Positions 38,634-47,640 of a DNA stretch of 64,000 nucleotides are shown in pieces. Within the stretch, counting starts at the first letter, position 1. Each line of letters opens with the position of its first letter. Under the pieces are notes generated by a model. The model saw only the letters and a list, made by a program, of their open reading frames with translations. It did no database searches and was not told the origin of the DNA. Source of the DNA: Rhizobiales bacterium Ga0077545. GTDB lineage: Bacteria > Pseudomonadota > Alphaproteobacteria > Rhizobiales > Methylopilaceae. Location: positions 124,001-188,000 of the forward strand of contig LNEV01000018.1 in NCBI GenBank assembly GCA_001464335.1, read 5' to 3'. The translations under genes were made by a program, and so were the position numbers.

Positions 38634-39893
38634 TTACTCGGCGGCCTGGATGTCGCCCTTGTTGCCGTCGACGCCGAAGCGGCGGACGACATAATCCTCG
38701 ACCATCTGCGTGAAGTCGGCGGCAAGCGTCGCACCCTTCAGCGTGGTTACCTTCTCGCCGTCGATGAAGACCGGCGCGGAAGGGGTCTCTCCGGTGCCCG
38801 GCAGCGAAATGCCGATGTCGGCGTGCTTCGATTCGCCCGGCCCGTTCACGATGCAGCCCATCACCGCGACATTCAGTGTCTCGACGCCCGGATAGGTTTT
38901 CTTCCATTCCGGCATGCGATTGATGATGTAGCTCTGAATGTCCTGCGCCAGTTCCTGGAACGTCGTCGAGGTGGTGCGCCCGCAGCCGGGGCACGCCGCG
39001 ACGAGCGGCACGAAGGTGCGGAAGCCCATGGTCTGCAGGATTTCCTGCGCGACCTTGACCTCTTTCGTCCGGTCGCCGCCGGGTTCCGGCGTCAGCGAAA
39101 TGCGGATCGTGTCGCCGACGCCCTGCTGCAGGATGACGCCCAGCGCCGCCGCGGAAGCCACAATGCCCTTCGAGCCCATGCCCGCTTCAGTCAGGCCGAC
39201 ATGCAGCGCATATTTCGTGCGGGCGGCGAGGTCGAGATAGGTCGCAACCACGTCCTGCACGTTCGAGATCTTGGTCGAGATGATGATCTTGTCGGCGCTC
39301 ATCCCGAGTTCTTCGGCGCGGGCGGCAGAGTTGAGCACCGAGCGGATCAGCGCCTCGCGCGTGACGGCGCGGGCGTCCAGCGGGTTCGGGCTGGCATTGT
39401 TCTCGTCCATCATCGCGGTGAGCATTTCGCCGTCGAGCGAGCCCCAATTGCCGCCGATGCGCACGGGCTTGTCGTGCTTCAGCGCCATTTCGATGATCTG
39501 CGAGAACTGTTTGTCCTTCTTGTCCTTGAATCCGACATTGCCCGGGTTGATGCGGTACTTGCCGAGCGCCTCGGCGCAGGCCGGGTGATCGGCGAGCAGC
39601 TTGTGGCCGATGTAATGGAAGTCGCCGACCAGCGGCACGTCGAGGCCCATCCGGTCGAGCTTTTCGCGGATGTGCGGAACGGCAGCGGCAGCCTCGTCCC
39701 GGTCGACGGTGATACGGACGATCTCAGAACCAGCGCGGGCGAGGTCTGCGACCTGCTTCACCGTGCCGGCGATATCGGCGGTGTCGGTGTTGGTCATGGA
39801 CTGGACGACGACCGGATTGCCGCCACCCACCGTAACATTGCCCACCTTGACCCCGACCGACTGGCGGCGGCGACCCCTGATATCGACGTCCAT
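38634..39893 (-). CDS. ispG: 4-hydroxy-3-methylbut-2-enyl diphosphate synthase IspG
   Basis: IspG is the 4Fe-4S enzyme of the MEP isoprenoid pathway that makes HMBPP. It has 419 residues from ATG 39893. The N-terminal barrel has [17 protein letters not shown], and the cluster cysteines lie in [13 protein letters not shown] and [18 protein letters not shown]. It is the last of three minus-strand genes glk, zur-like and ispG, 88 bases after the regulator. Confidence 0.96.
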   Translation of the reverse strand: MDVDIRGRRRQSVGVKVGNVTVGGGNPVVVQSMTNTDTADIAGTVKQVADLARAGSEIVRITVDRDEAAAAVPHIREKLDRMGLDVPLVGDFHYIGHKLLADHPACAEALGKYRINPGNVGFKDKKDKQFSQIIEMALKHDKPVRIGGNWGSLDGEMLTAMMDENNASPNPLDARAVTREALIRSVLNSAARAEELGMSADKIIISTKISNVQDVVATYLDLAARTKYALHVGLTEAGMGSKGIVASAAALGVILQQGVGDTIRISLTPEPGGDRTKEVKVAQEILQTMGFRTFVPLVAACPGCGRTTSTTFQELAQDIQSYIINRMPEWKKTYPGVETLNVAVMGCIVNGPGESKHADIGISLPGTGETPSAPVFIDGEKVTTLKGATLAADFTQMVEDYVVRRFGVDGNKGDIQAAE

Positions 39894-39981
39894 TACGTGC
39901 TCTTTCCGAAAATCCCGCGGGAAATCCTGCAATGAAATGCAGGATACAGGCCGCGAAGTCAAAAATCCCTATACTGGAAGA

Positions 39982-40470
39982 TCAGACAGTGACCGCGCGG
40001 CAGGCCGCACATTCTCCGGCGATCTCCACGAATTGGCCGCGGGCGGCAAAGCCCGCATTGCGCGCCACCTCCGCCAGCCGGTCGCCGATCTCGACGCCCG
40101 ACGCCTCAGCAGCTGCGCCGCATTTCTCACATAGAAGGAAAACTACGACATCTGAATGGCCGTGCGCGTGGTCGCACGCGACAAACGCATTCTTGCTCTC
40201 AATCCGGTGGGCAAGGCCTTGGCCCAGCAGGAAATCCAGCGCCCGGTACACGGTGATCGGGGCCGGGCGCTTCGCGCCGTCCACCGAGATATGCTCAATC
40301 AGGTCATAAGCCCCCAGCGGCTGCGGACTTTTTGCCAATAATTCCAGAATCTGCGCGCGGATCGGCGTCAGGCGCTCGCCGCGTTCGGCGCACATCCGTT
40401 CGGCCCGGGCGAGCGTGTCGGCGGGGCTGCTGTCATGCGCATGTGCGTGGGTGGAGGCGTCGTGAGGCAT
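39982..40470 (-). CDS. zur: Fur-family zinc regulator, Zur-like
   Basis: This 162-residue Fur superfamily repressor starts with a His-rich tail (THAHAHD). The winged helix (LTPIRAQILELLAKSPQPLGAYDLIEHI, in parts; PITVYRALDFLLGQGLAHRI) is followed by a dimerisation domain. The sensing site HAHGHSD and two Cys pairs (CEKC and CAAC) resemble Zur. Zur shuts zinc-uptake genes when zinc is ample. The Zur assignment over Fur or PerR rests on the His/Cys pattern. No znuABC genes are nearby. Confidence 0.8.
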   Translation of the reverse strand: MPHDASTHAHAHDSSPADTLARAERMCAERGERLTPIRAQILELLAKSPQPLGAYDLIEHISVDGAKRPAPITVYRALDFLLGQGLAHRIESKNAFVACDHAHGHSDVVVFLLCEKCGAAAEASGVEIGDRLAEVARNAGFAARGQFVEIAGECAACRAVTV

Positions 40471-40476
40471 CTGGTC

Positions 40477-40488
40477 TGTTATGTAACA
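40477..40488. promoter_or_regulatory. TGTTA-TG-TAACA inverted repeat upstream of zur-like gene
   Basis: Arms TGTTA and TAACA are perfect and separated by two bases. The half-sites equal those of the Zur box (TGTTA-N5-TAACA), but the spacing is shorter. It lies six bases before the start codon, where binding would block translation initiation or transcription. Weak candidate for autoregulation. Confidence 0.3.
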
Positions 40489-40520
40489 ATGTTCGCCGGA
40501 TTTGCCAGATGCCGCGAAAC

Positions 40521-41486
40521 TCAGCCCCGCGCGGCGATGGCGGCGCAGCCCGTCAGCGCCGGGGTTTTCGCGGTGATCAGCACTGTCGCGATGGTGGAGA
40601 CCAGCCGCTCATGCGGCTTCTTCGCTGCGAAATTCATCCGGAAACGGTCCACATCCATCAGATCGAGCGTCTTCGGCAGGACACCGCCTCCGATATAGAC
40701 CCCGCCACGCGCGACGAAGGTCAGGGCCATGTCCCCGGCAAAGCGCGCAAGTGCATCGAAGAAAAGCTGCATCACCTCAAGGCTGCGCGCATCGCCCGCG
40801 CGGGCCGCCTCGGAAATCTCGTTGCCTTCGCGGTGGTCGGTGCTCAATCCGTCGAGTTCGCCGATCGCCTTGTCGATACGCTCGAGCCCCTCGCCGGAAA
40901 TCACGAGCTCCGCCGAAACGCGCCCGAAGTCGCGTCTCAGAATCCCGTAGACCGCCGTTTCGCGGTCCGTCAGGTCGGCAAATTCGAAATGCCCCCCTTC
41001 GCTCGGCACGACGATCCACTCAGCCTTCCCGTCGGCGGCTGCCCTATAGACAAGGCCTGCCACGCCAAGCCCGGTTCCGGGGCCTAGAACGACCTTCGTC
41101 GCATCGGACAGCCGCTCGCCCGGACCCAGCGGCTCAAGCTCCTCGATGTAGGGAAGCGCCTCGGCGAGCGCGGCGAAATCGTTGACGACCTCGACGCGCT
41201 CAAGGCCCGTTTTTGCGGCCAGCTCTTCGGGGCGGAACGACCAGCCGCGCCGGTTGGTCAGGTGAACGAGGCCGTCCTTGATGGGGCCGGCGATGGCGAG
41301 AACGGCACGCACCGGCTTTTCGCCGGATTTGGCGATATAGGCCGGGATCGATTCATGAAGCCCCGCAAAGCCGTCATTTGCGACGTCCTCGATTCCGTGG
41401 GGGTGAAGCTCGCCCGCTTTGACGAGGCCGAAGCGGCTGTTGGTTCCGCCGACATCGGCGACCAGAACAAGATCGGAAGAGGACAT
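40521..41486 (-). CDS. glk: Glucokinase
   Basis: This 321-residue glucokinase of the bacterial Glk family phosphorylates glucose with ATP. The phosphate-1 motif is in LVADVGGTNSRFGLV, the sugar-binding loop has VVNDFAALAEALPY, and the second ATP region has LGPGTGLGVAGLV and EGGHFEFA. GGVYIGGGVLPK lies in the C-terminal part. ATG 41486 is fixed by the family N-terminus. It is divergent from the pseudouridine synthase gene and 50 bases upstream of the zur-like gene. Confidence 0.94.
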   Translation of the reverse strand: MSSSDLVLVADVGGTNSRFGLVKAGELHPHGIEDVANDGFAGLHESIPAYIAKSGEKPVRAVLAIAGPIKDGLVHLTNRRGWSFRPEELAAKTGLERVEVVNDFAALAEALPYIEELEPLGPGERLSDATKVVLGPGTGLGVAGLVYRAAADGKAEWIVVPSEGGHFEFADLTDRETAVYGILRRDFGRVSAELVISGEGLERIDKAIGELDGLSTDHREGNEISEAARAGDARSLEVMQLFFDALARFAGDMALTFVARGGVYIGGGVLPKTLDLMDVDRFRMNFAAKKPHERLVSTIATVLITAKTPALTGCAAIAARG

Positions 41487-41561
41487 GGGGAGGAATCTAG
41501 CCAGCGGGATGGTTCGGGTCCAACGCTTTCGCTCCCGGATTGGATGCATTAGCCAGAAGTT

Positions 41562-42269
41562 ATGACGAACGAGGAAATCCAGACCCGGGTTCTGTACCGC
41601 GATGCGCTGATGCTGGTGCTCGACAAGCCGGCGGGCATTGCCGTCCATGCAGGCGGGGCGGTGCGCGGGCCGACGCTCGACGCCTATTTCGACGCGCTGC
41701 GCTACGGCCTGCCGCGGCGGCCGGAGCTCGCGCACCGTCTCGACCGCGAAACCTCGGGCTGCCTCGTGCTTGGGCGGCATCGCAAAAGCATTGCGAGCCT
41801 CAACGGGATGTTCCGCGAAGGCAGCGTCGAAAAAATCTATCTGGCCGTCGTCGAAGGCGGGCCGCCGGAGGAGGCAGGCCTGGTCGATCTTCCGCTCGCC
41901 AAGAAGGACGTCGCGCGCGGTTGGCACATGAAGGTCGATGCCGAGAAGGGACTGCCGTCGCGCACTGGCTATCGTGTGCTCGACCGGTCCGCCGGCCATG
42001 CGCTTGTCGAACTCAACCTGCACACCGGGCGCACCCATCAATTGCGGGTGCATATGGCGGCCCTGGGCTGCCCGATCCTCGGCGACCGCGCGTACGGAAA
42101 CGCACTGTCCGGCGGACCGATGCTGCATCTGCATTCCTGGCGCACCACGGTGCCGCTTTATCCGAAGCGCGAGCCGATCCGGGTTGCGGCACCGCTTCCC
42201 CCGCACATCGCTGCGACGCTGAAAGATTTCGGCTTCGAATGGGTCGATCCGGCATGTTCGAGCGTTTAG
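41562..42269 (+). CDS. RluA-family RNA pseudouridine synthase
   Basis: This 235-residue enzyme has the catalytic aspartate in HRLDRETSGCLVL. The family blocks LVLDKPAGIAVHAGG and LHTGRTHQLRVHMAALGCPILGD (in parts) are present. There is no S4 domain and the protein is short, so it is closer to the RluA/TruC size class than to RluC or RluD. The RNA target (rRNA or tRNA) cannot be told. The DAG-kinase-like gene follows 28 bases later on the same strand. Confidence 0.9.
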   Translation: MTNEEIQTRVLYRDALMLVLDKPAGIAVHAGGAVRGPTLDAYFDALRYGLPRRPELAHRLDRETSGCLVLGRHRKSIASLNGMFREGSVEKIYLAVVEGGPPEEAGLVDLPLAKKDVARGWHMKVDAEKGLPSRTGYRVLDRSAGHALVELNLHTGRTHQLRVHMAALGCPILGDRAYGNALSGGPMLHLHSWRTTVPLYPKREPIRVAAPLPPHIAATLKDFGFEWVDPACSSV

Positions 42270-42297
42270 GCGAGCCCGCATCCATGCAAAGCCGTTC

Positions 42298-43206
42298 ATG
42301 AAAATCCTCGTCCTTCTCAATGCCCGCGCCGGAACCCTCAACACGGGCGCTGTCGAAAATCCCGACGCTATCGTGCGCGAGGCGTTCGAGGCGGCCGGGC
42401 ACAGCGCGGATGTGCGGCTCGTCGAGCCACAGGAGATGGATGAGGGGCTCGACGAAGCCCTGCGATCGGATGTCGAGGCGGTCGTTGTGGGTGGCGGTGA
42501 CGGCACGTTCAGCCGCGCGCTGGCAAAGCTCAGCGGCAGCGGCAAGGCGATCGGCCTTCTACCGCTCGGCACCATGAATCTCATGGGCCGCGACATGTAT
42601 GCGGACACGGACGATTTCGCGGGCATGGCCAAGGCGCTTGCGGAGGGCGAGGTCGTGCCCATCGATCTTGCACGCATCAACGGCAAGCCCTTCCACACGT
42701 TGTGCGGCCTCGGTTATTTCAGTCGCGTGGCCCGCGAGCGCGAAAAAAGCCGGTTCGATTTCCCGGGCGGCCGCCTTCTCAGCGTGCTCGTCTCGGTCTG
42801 GAAGTCGGTCACGAAAAGCGGCTATGTGCGTGCGAACATCACCGCCGGAGGCGAGCGGCGGAATGTCCGTGCCTATGCGGTGCTGGTGACTTCGAACCGG
42901 ATCGGCGACGACTGGCGCCGGGCGCGGCTGGATGAAGGCATCCTGGAAATCCACATCATGCGCCACGCCCATTTTGTGGGCCGTGCCAAAGCGGGCCTCG
43001 AGCTCTTGTCGCGCCGCTGGCGCGAGGGCGACACGATCGAGACCCTTGCTGCCGAACGGATCGAGGTCCGCTCCCCGCGCTCGCGCTTCTGGCTTGCGGT
43101 CGATGGCGAGCTTGTCCGCGAGCCGACGCCGCTTGTTTTCGAGATCGCGCACGCGGCGCTTCCCGTTCTGATGCCGAATCGGTCCACGCCCGGCACTGAG
43201 GCGTAA
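42298..43206 (+). CDS. Diacylglycerol kinase family lipid kinase
   Basis: This 302-residue protein has the DAGK catalytic fold. The nucleotide-binding GGGDGTFSRAL lies near residues 63-73 and is followed by LLPLGTMNLMGRD, where most relatives have GTGND. The C-terminal beta-sandwich contains the LDEGILEIHIM type segment. Relatives phosphorylate diacylglycerol, sphingoid bases or other lipids. The substrate is unknown. It converges on the stress sensor kinase gene with 9 bases between. Confidence 0.87.
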   Translation: MKILVLLNARAGTLNTGAVENPDAIVREAFEAAGHSADVRLVEPQEMDEGLDEALRSDVEAVVVGGGDGTFSRALAKLSGSGKAIGLLPLGTMNLMGRDMYADTDDFAGMAKALAEGEVVPIDLARINGKPFHTLCGLGYFSRVAREREKSRFDFPGGRLLSVLVSVWKSVTKSGYVRANITAGGERRNVRAYAVLVTSNRIGDDWRRARLDEGILEIHIMRHAHFVGRAKAGLELLSRRWREGDTIETLAAERIEVRSPRSRFWLAVDGELVREPTPLVFEIAHAALPVLMPNRSTPGTEA

Positions 43207-43215
43207 GGCCCGTCT

Positions 43216-44910
43216 TCAGGCGCCGAGATCGACGCGCCCAGGATGGCTGGACTGCGCCGCCGTCTGTGTCTGCATCGGCATGGAAATGATTATGCGGTCC
43301 TCGGCGGACGTTTCCAGTTCCGCCGAAATCTGGTTCCGATAGGCCGAGACGAGGCGGGCGGCAAGGCCGCCCTCGGGCAGCGATCCGGTGATGCCCGGGC
43401 TCGCGATGCCGACCTCCATGTGCCCGAGATCGGGCCTGTGAATTTCGATTCCGATGGGTGATCTTGATCTCTGCCGCTCCAGTGCGGCCGTCAGGATTTC
43501 CGAAATGAGAAGGCCGAGCGGGACGGCCTGGTCGAGGTCGAGCCAGACGGGTTCGCCGCTTGTCGCGATCTTGATGGTGGGTGCCGCGGAGCCGAAGCTT
43601 TGGCGCAGCTGCGCCGCGATATCGCGCAAAAGATCGAGCGTCGAGACATGGCCGATTTCGCCGGTCGCGTAGCTTGCCTTGTAGGCGGCGGCCATGGCGA
43701 GAACGCGGTCTTCCGGAATGCGCAACAGCATGCGCTGGTCGGTCGGCAATTCGCGGCGCTGCAGCGCGAGCAGGCTTGCGATCATCTGGAAATTGTTCTT
43801 CACGCGGTGGTGCAGCTCGCGCAGCAGCCCGTTCTTGCCTTCGAGCGCTTCCTCAAGCGCGGTCGAGCGCTCCTGAACGCACTGGGCCATGTGATTGATG
43901 CCCGCGCCCAGTTCCGAAAGCTCCCGTGGCGCGCTTTGCAGGTCGTCGATGCGATCGGTGTAGTCACCCGTTGCATAGGTCGCAGTTATCGTCCGGAAGC
44001 GCGCGATCCAGCGCAGAACGAGGCGGTCGACCCCGGCGAAAACCGCAACGATCCCGAGCAGCAGCATCAGCAGGGGTGCGGCCATCGCCGAAAGGAAGCG
44101 TATCCAGTCGGTCTGGGTGATGATGCTCAGCGGCGTTGCCAGCACCACATTCGACAGGGTGCCGCGAACCGGCGCAATGGCGTAGAAATAGGGCGATCCG
44201 GCGCGGGCCGTGAATGTCCGCGACATTCCGCTGTCACCCGGCAGGCCGACCGGCAAGGCCTCGTCCGGCTGCCAGTTTTTCTGGCCGTCTGTGAAGTCCG
44301 ACACGATGATCCCGTTGCCCCGGATCAGAGCGAGGGCGCCCTGTTCCCCGCGATCAGCCCCTTCCGCAAGGAAGATGGCGTTGAAGGCGTCGCGTTTCAG
44401 AAAAATACCGACTGCCCGTGCCGTGCCGTCATTGGCGCGGAACGAGCGCGACATCAGCACCGATTTTTCCTGGGGGGGGATGCTTTCCGGAAGCCAGATC
44501 GTGTCGCCGGCGGTTTCGATATTGGCGATGGCGCGCTGCAAGGAGGAGCGGCTGCTGTCCGTCAGAACCGTGTTTCCCACCTCGCACAGGCGGCGGCCTC
44601 CCTCGTCGGCAACGACGATGCCCGTATATTCCGGCCGCAATGCCAGCGCCGTCTTCAGATGGTCGCTGCACCCCGGGCCGGCAGATGCGACATCGTCGTT
44701 GGCGGCAAGCGTGTCCGCCACGCCCTCGGCGATGCCGAGCGTCAGCCCCGCGCGCATCGCGATGAGTTCCGCGCGCTGCACGATCGAAAATTCGCGCTGT
44801 GAAATCTCCGCGTCGCGGCTCTTGATGGTGACACCAATGGCAAGAGCCGCGGCTGGAAGATTGGCCAGTATCAGGAGCAGCGCCAGCCGGGTTCGAAGGC
44901 TGCTTGGCAC
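43216..44910 (-). CDS. HisKA_2-type sensor kinase of the general stress locus, degenerate ATPase domain (PhyP/PhyK-like)
   Basis: From GTG 44910 (AGAGG four bases upstream) it has 564 residues. GTG 44949 would add 13 and overlap ecfG. Two membrane segments flank a periplasmic sensor domain of about 250 residues, followed by HAMP-like sequence and a HisKA_2 box ELHHRVKNNFQMIASLLALQ. The ATP domain is unusual: the N-box reads SEILTAALER where NELVTNALKH is typical, and the G1 box reads ASPGITG with no Asp. It may therefore be a PhyR phosphatase or a partner rather than a kinase. Third gene of nepR-ecfG-kinase. Confidence 0.85.
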   Translation of the reverse strand: MPSSLRTRLALLLILANLPAAALAIGVTIKSRDAEISQREFSIVQRAELIAMRAGLTLGIAEGVADTLAANDDVASAGPGCSDHLKTALALRPEYTGIVVADEGGRRLCEVGNTVLTDSSRSSLQRAIANIETAGDTIWLPESIPPQEKSVLMSRSFRANDGTARAVGIFLKRDAFNAIFLAEGADRGEQGALALIRGNGIIVSDFTDGQKNWQPDEALPVGLPGDSGMSRTFTARAGSPYFYAIAPVRGTLSNVVLATPLSIITQTDWIRFLSAMAAPLLMLLLGIVAVFAGVDRLVLRWIARFRTITATYATGDYTDRIDDLQSAPRELSELGAGINHMAQCVQERSTALEEALEGKNGLLRELHHRVKNNFQMIASLLALQRRELPTDQRMLLRIPEDRVLAMAAAYKASYATGEIGHVSTLDLLRDIAAQLRQSFGSAAPTIKIATSGEPVWLDLDQAVPLGLLISEILTAALERQRSRSPIGIEIHRPDLGHMEVGIASPGITGSLPEGGLAARLVSAYRNQISAELETSAEDRIIISMPMQTQTAAQSSHPGRVDLGA

Positions 44911-44932
44911 GTAACCTCTCAGCTGGGGTCGT

Positions 44933-45514
44933 TCAGTTCGACGACCCACCCGATGTTGCGATCATGGCGGCCTGCAGATCGGCGTCGGGGCCGAATTCCG
45001 ATGAGCGCTGGACGGACAGGGTGCGTGTCAGCGCGCTGCGGGCGCGGTTGACGCGGCTCTTGATGGTGCCGACGGCGACCTCGCAGATTTCCGCAGCTTC
45101 CTCATAGGAAAATCCAGAAGCGCCGACCAGGATCAAAGCCTCGCGCTGGTCCGGCGGAAGTTTGGACAGGGCTTCGCGGAAATCCTGCAGATCCATATGC
45201 CCGCCCTGGGACGGGTGAACGACGAGGCGAGACGAAAAAACCCCGTCCGCGTCCTGCACTTCGCGGCGCCGCTTGCGATGCTCCGAATAATAGACGTTGC
45301 GCAGGATGGTGAACATCCAGGCGCGCATATTGGTGCCTTCGGTGAAGGAGCCGAGATTGGACCACGCTTTCACAAGCGATTCCTGGACGAGGTCGTCGGC
45401 CTTGTCCATCTGTCCGCAAAGGGACATAGCGAAGGCACGCAGGCTCGGAATCTGGGCGAGAAGCTCTTCACGAACCGTCGCGCTCGCAGCTTCCGGCTTT
45501 GGTTTACCGGTCAT
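44933..45514 (-). CDS. ecfG: General stress response ECF sigma factor EcfG
   Basis: This 193-residue ECF15/EcfG-type sigma factor directs RNA polymerase to general stress promoters. Region 2 includes ADDLVQESLVKAWSNLGSF and NMRAWMFTILRNVYYSEHRK (in parts). Region 4 has LPPDQREALILVGASGFSYEEAAEI and VGTIKSRVNRARSAL. It has no extended C-terminal sensing domain. Its ATG overlaps the nepR stop (ATGA), so it is coupled to its anti-sigma factor. A matching GGAAC-N16-CGTT promoter upstream of nepR predicts positive autoregulation. Confidence 0.95.
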   Translation of the reverse strand: MTGKPKPEAASATVREELLAQIPSLRAFAMSLCGQMDKADDLVQESLVKAWSNLGSFTEGTNMRAWMFTILRNVYYSEHRKRRREVQDADGVFSSRLVVHPSQGGHMDLQDFREALSKLPPDQREALILVGASGFSYEEAAEICEVAVGTIKSRVNRARSALTRTLSVQRSSEFGPDADLQAAMIATSGGSSN

Positions 45515-45759
45515 TGCTTGCTGCCTGTGGGTCCGGGGCCTTCCGCCTCCTTGGCCTCGAGCTTCGAAAGAAGTTCGAGAAAACGATCGGGAACGTCCTG
45601 TCCGAGGATGTCATCATACGACGCCTTGAGATGGCGGCCGATGTGGGTCTGGAGCTCGGAATCGATTTCGGGGCCATGCTCGGCCCTGGTATCATCGCGC
45701 ACCGTGTGCCCCTTGCCTCTTGAACTGTCCGCAGTCGGCTTTTTCGGCCGTTCTTCCAT
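45511..45759 (-). CDS. nepR: Anti-sigma factor NepR
   Basis: NepR is the small anti-sigma factor that holds EcfG until phosphorylated PhyR captures it. It has 82 residues. The conserved core IGRHLKASYDDILGQDVPDRF is followed by LELLSKLEAKE, with disordered charged tails on both sides as in other NepR proteins. It is the first gene of the nepR-ecfG-kinase operon, 161 bases from the divergent phyR. Confidence 0.94.
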   Translation of the reverse strand: MEERPKKPTADSSRGKGHTVRDDTRAEHGPEIDSELQTHIGRHLKASYDDILGQDVPDRFLELLSKLEAKEAEGPGPTGSKQ

Positions 45760-45810
45760 GACAAACGCCCCCCGGCGCCCAGTTGTTTCTGATGAGTTCC
45801 ATCAGGCCAG

Positions 45811-45835
45811 AACGCGGTTAAATGCAATTCGTTCC
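45811..45835 (-). promoter_or_regulatory. EcfG promoter of the nepR-ecfG operon
   Basis: On the minus strand the sequence is GGAAC (45835-45831), 16 bases, then CGTT (45814-45811), a perfect match to the general stress consensus GGAAC-N16/17-CGTT. It lies about 52 bases upstream of the nepR ATG. It predicts autoinduction of the locus. No such site faces phyR. Confidence 0.88.
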
Positions 45836-45920
45836 TAGTTGATGAAACTTTTTCGCTCGCGAGAGAGTTTTGGTGTTGCTAGCGTCGCGGCCACGCGACG
45901 GGAAGGGGATTTTCTGTTTC

Positions 45921-46727
45921 ATGTCAAAGATTGCGCCTATCATTGCGGCCCAGCTGCCGTTCCTGCGCCGCTACGCCCGCGCGCTCACCGGAAACCAGTC
46001 CTCCGGCGATGCCTATGTGGCTGCGGCTCTCGAAACCCTTGTCGAGGATCCGCAGCTATTCGACAGCGATGTCGAGCCGCGCGTCGCGGTCTACGAGGTT
46101 TTCTCGCGCATCTGGTCTTCAGTCAGCGTCAATCGGGAAGCGAGCGACGGGGCAGGTTTGTCTCCGGCGCATCGCACGCTGGAAGCGCTGGCACCGCGCT
46201 CGCGGCAGATTTTTCTGCTTGTTTCCGTCGAAGGGTTTTCGCCCGCCGAAGCAGCCCGGATCGTGGGCATCGAGGAGGATGACGTGGCCACTGCCATCGA
46301 CGAAATCGGGCGCGAGCTCGCCAGCCTGGTCGCGACCGATGTCCTGATCATCGAGGACGAACCGATCATCGCCATGGACATCGAAGCCCTGGTCGAAAGC
46401 CTCGGCCATCGCGTTGCCGGCGTCGCGCGCACCCAGAAGGAAGCGGTTGCCCTGGCAAGCCAGACCCGGCCGGGCCTTGTTCTGGCCGATATCCAGCTTG
46501 CCGATGGCTCCTCGGGTCTCGATGCGGTGAACGACATCCTGGCCGAATTCAGCGTGCCGGTGATCTTCATCACGGCCTATCCGGAGCGTCTGCTCACGGG
46601 TGAGCGCCCCGAGCCGGTGTTCCTGATTTCCAAGCCGTTCCAGACGCAGACCGTCAAGGCCATCGTCAGCCAGGCTCTGTTCTTCGGAACCCGTGCCCAC
46701 AAGCGCGAGGCCCGTGCCACGGCCTGA
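45921..46727 (+). CDS. phyR: General stress response regulator PhyR
   Basis: PhyR is the anti-anti-sigma factor. It has 268 residues. Residues 1-135 form an EcfG-like sigma mimic (LPFLRRYARALTGNQSSGDAYV in parts; LEALAPRSRQIFLL, VEGFSPAEAARIVGI). Residues 140-260 form a receiver with acidic Glu146/Asp147, phosphoacceptor Asp190 in LVLADIQLADGSSG, FITAYPE and ISKPF. On phosphorylation it binds NepR and frees EcfG. ATG 45921 was chosen from the family start. It is divergent from nepR and has a strong terminator downstream. Confidence 0.96.
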   Translation: MSKIAPIIAAQLPFLRRYARALTGNQSSGDAYVAAALETLVEDPQLFDSDVEPRVAVYEVFSRIWSSVSVNREASDGAGLSPAHRTLEALAPRSRQIFLLVSVEGFSPAEAARIVGIEEDDVATAIDEIGRELASLVATDVLIIEDEPIIAMDIEALVESLGHRVAGVARTQKEAVALASQTRPGLVLADIQLADGSSGLDAVNDILAEFSVPVIFITAYPERLLTGERPEPVFLISKPFQTQTVKAIVSQALFFGTRAHKREARATA

Positions 46728-46749
46728 ACTTCTATTCGTAAGGCAAACA

Positions 46750-46777
46750 AAAACGCCGGGCTCTCGCCCGGCGTTTT
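46750..46777. terminator. Bidirectional intrinsic terminator
   Basis: A perfect 12-bp stem (46750-46761 with 46766-46777, loop TCTC) has A-rich and T-rich flanks. It separates the convergent phyR and PRC-barrel genes. Confidence 0.88.
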
Positions 46778-46794
46778 CGTTTCATGTCGTCCGG

Positions 46795-47586
46795 TTAGTT
46801 AGCCGGAGACGCGGGAGCCATCGGGGCCGGGGCGCTTGCGCCGGGCGCAGCAGCACCCGCATCAGGCGTCGAAGGAGCCGAGGTGCCGCCACCGGCGCTC
46901 ATCGCGATTTCCGGATCGGCGGCTGAGCCGAGAATTTCGAGGTCCGAGAAGGCCACTTCAGTCTTGGCGTCGTCGTTCAAGATGGCGCCGGCAACCTTGT
47001 TTCCCTCGAAGCGAAGATCATCGATCGACGCGTCGTTCGGCGAGCCCTTGACGACCGCGCCAATGAGATTCGTGACCGGGATCATCGTGCCATCGGCAAG
47101 CGGCATTGCAGGCGTTTCGGCCGGAGCCCCGTCCGTCCCGGAGGCCGGAGCTGCGCCGGTCGCCGCACGACCCTCGGCCTCAGGATAGGTGTACTCCGGA
47201 ATGCTCTCGACACTTGCGGTCGTCAGGCCGCCGATCTTCACCTGATCGTCGGAGAGCAAAGGAAGTTCCGACACGTCGTATTGACGGTAGCTCTGGCCGA
47301 TGCCGACAAAGCCGCCATGCGACAGCACCACAGCGCGCAGATCGCCGGACGGTGTCACGAGTGCATCGGCAACGGTACCGACCGTCTCGTCGTTCTCGCC
47401 CAGGACGCTCGCGCCCTTCATGCTGGAGAACAGGTTCGGGTCCTTGGCTTCTGCCTGCGTTGTGGCAGCCGGAGCGCTCATACCGGCGGGCGGCGTGGCG
47501 GGTTCGGTCGCGGGCGGCGTCTGGGCAACCGCGAGCGAGGCGAAAGCGGTCAGGGCAGCACCCGACAACAGGATTCGTTTCATCAT
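46795..47586 (-). CDS. Secreted PRC-barrel domain protein
   Basis: This 263-residue protein has a signal peptide (MMKRILLSGAALTAFASLAVAQ). A PRC-barrel (about 52-115: GASVLGENDETVGTVADALV, GDLRAVVLSHGGFVGIG) and a second PRC-like beta unit (about 170-220: NLIGAVVKGSPNDASIDDLRF in parts) follow, with Pro/Ala-rich linkers. Such proteins are often stress- or envelope-related in Hyphomicrobiales. The function is unknown. A near-perfect EcfG promoter lies upstream. Confidence 0.83.
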   Translation of the reverse strand: MMKRILLSGAALTAFASLAVAQTPPATEPATPPAGMSAPAATTQAEAKDPNLFSSMKGASVLGENDETVGTVADALVTPSGDLRAVVLSHGGFVGIGQSYRQYDVSELPLLSDDQVKIGGLTTASVESIPEYTYPEAEGRAATGAAPASGTDGAPAETPAMPLADGTMIPVTNLIGAVVKGSPNDASIDDLRFEGNKVAGAILNDDAKTEVAFSDLEILGSAADPEIAMSAGGGTSAPSTPDAGAAAPGASAPAPMAPASPAN

Positions 47587-47640
47587 TCGTGTCCCTCCTT
47601 CTTTAAAACAGAGGCCGCAGCAGCGGCCTGCTGAGTAGGG

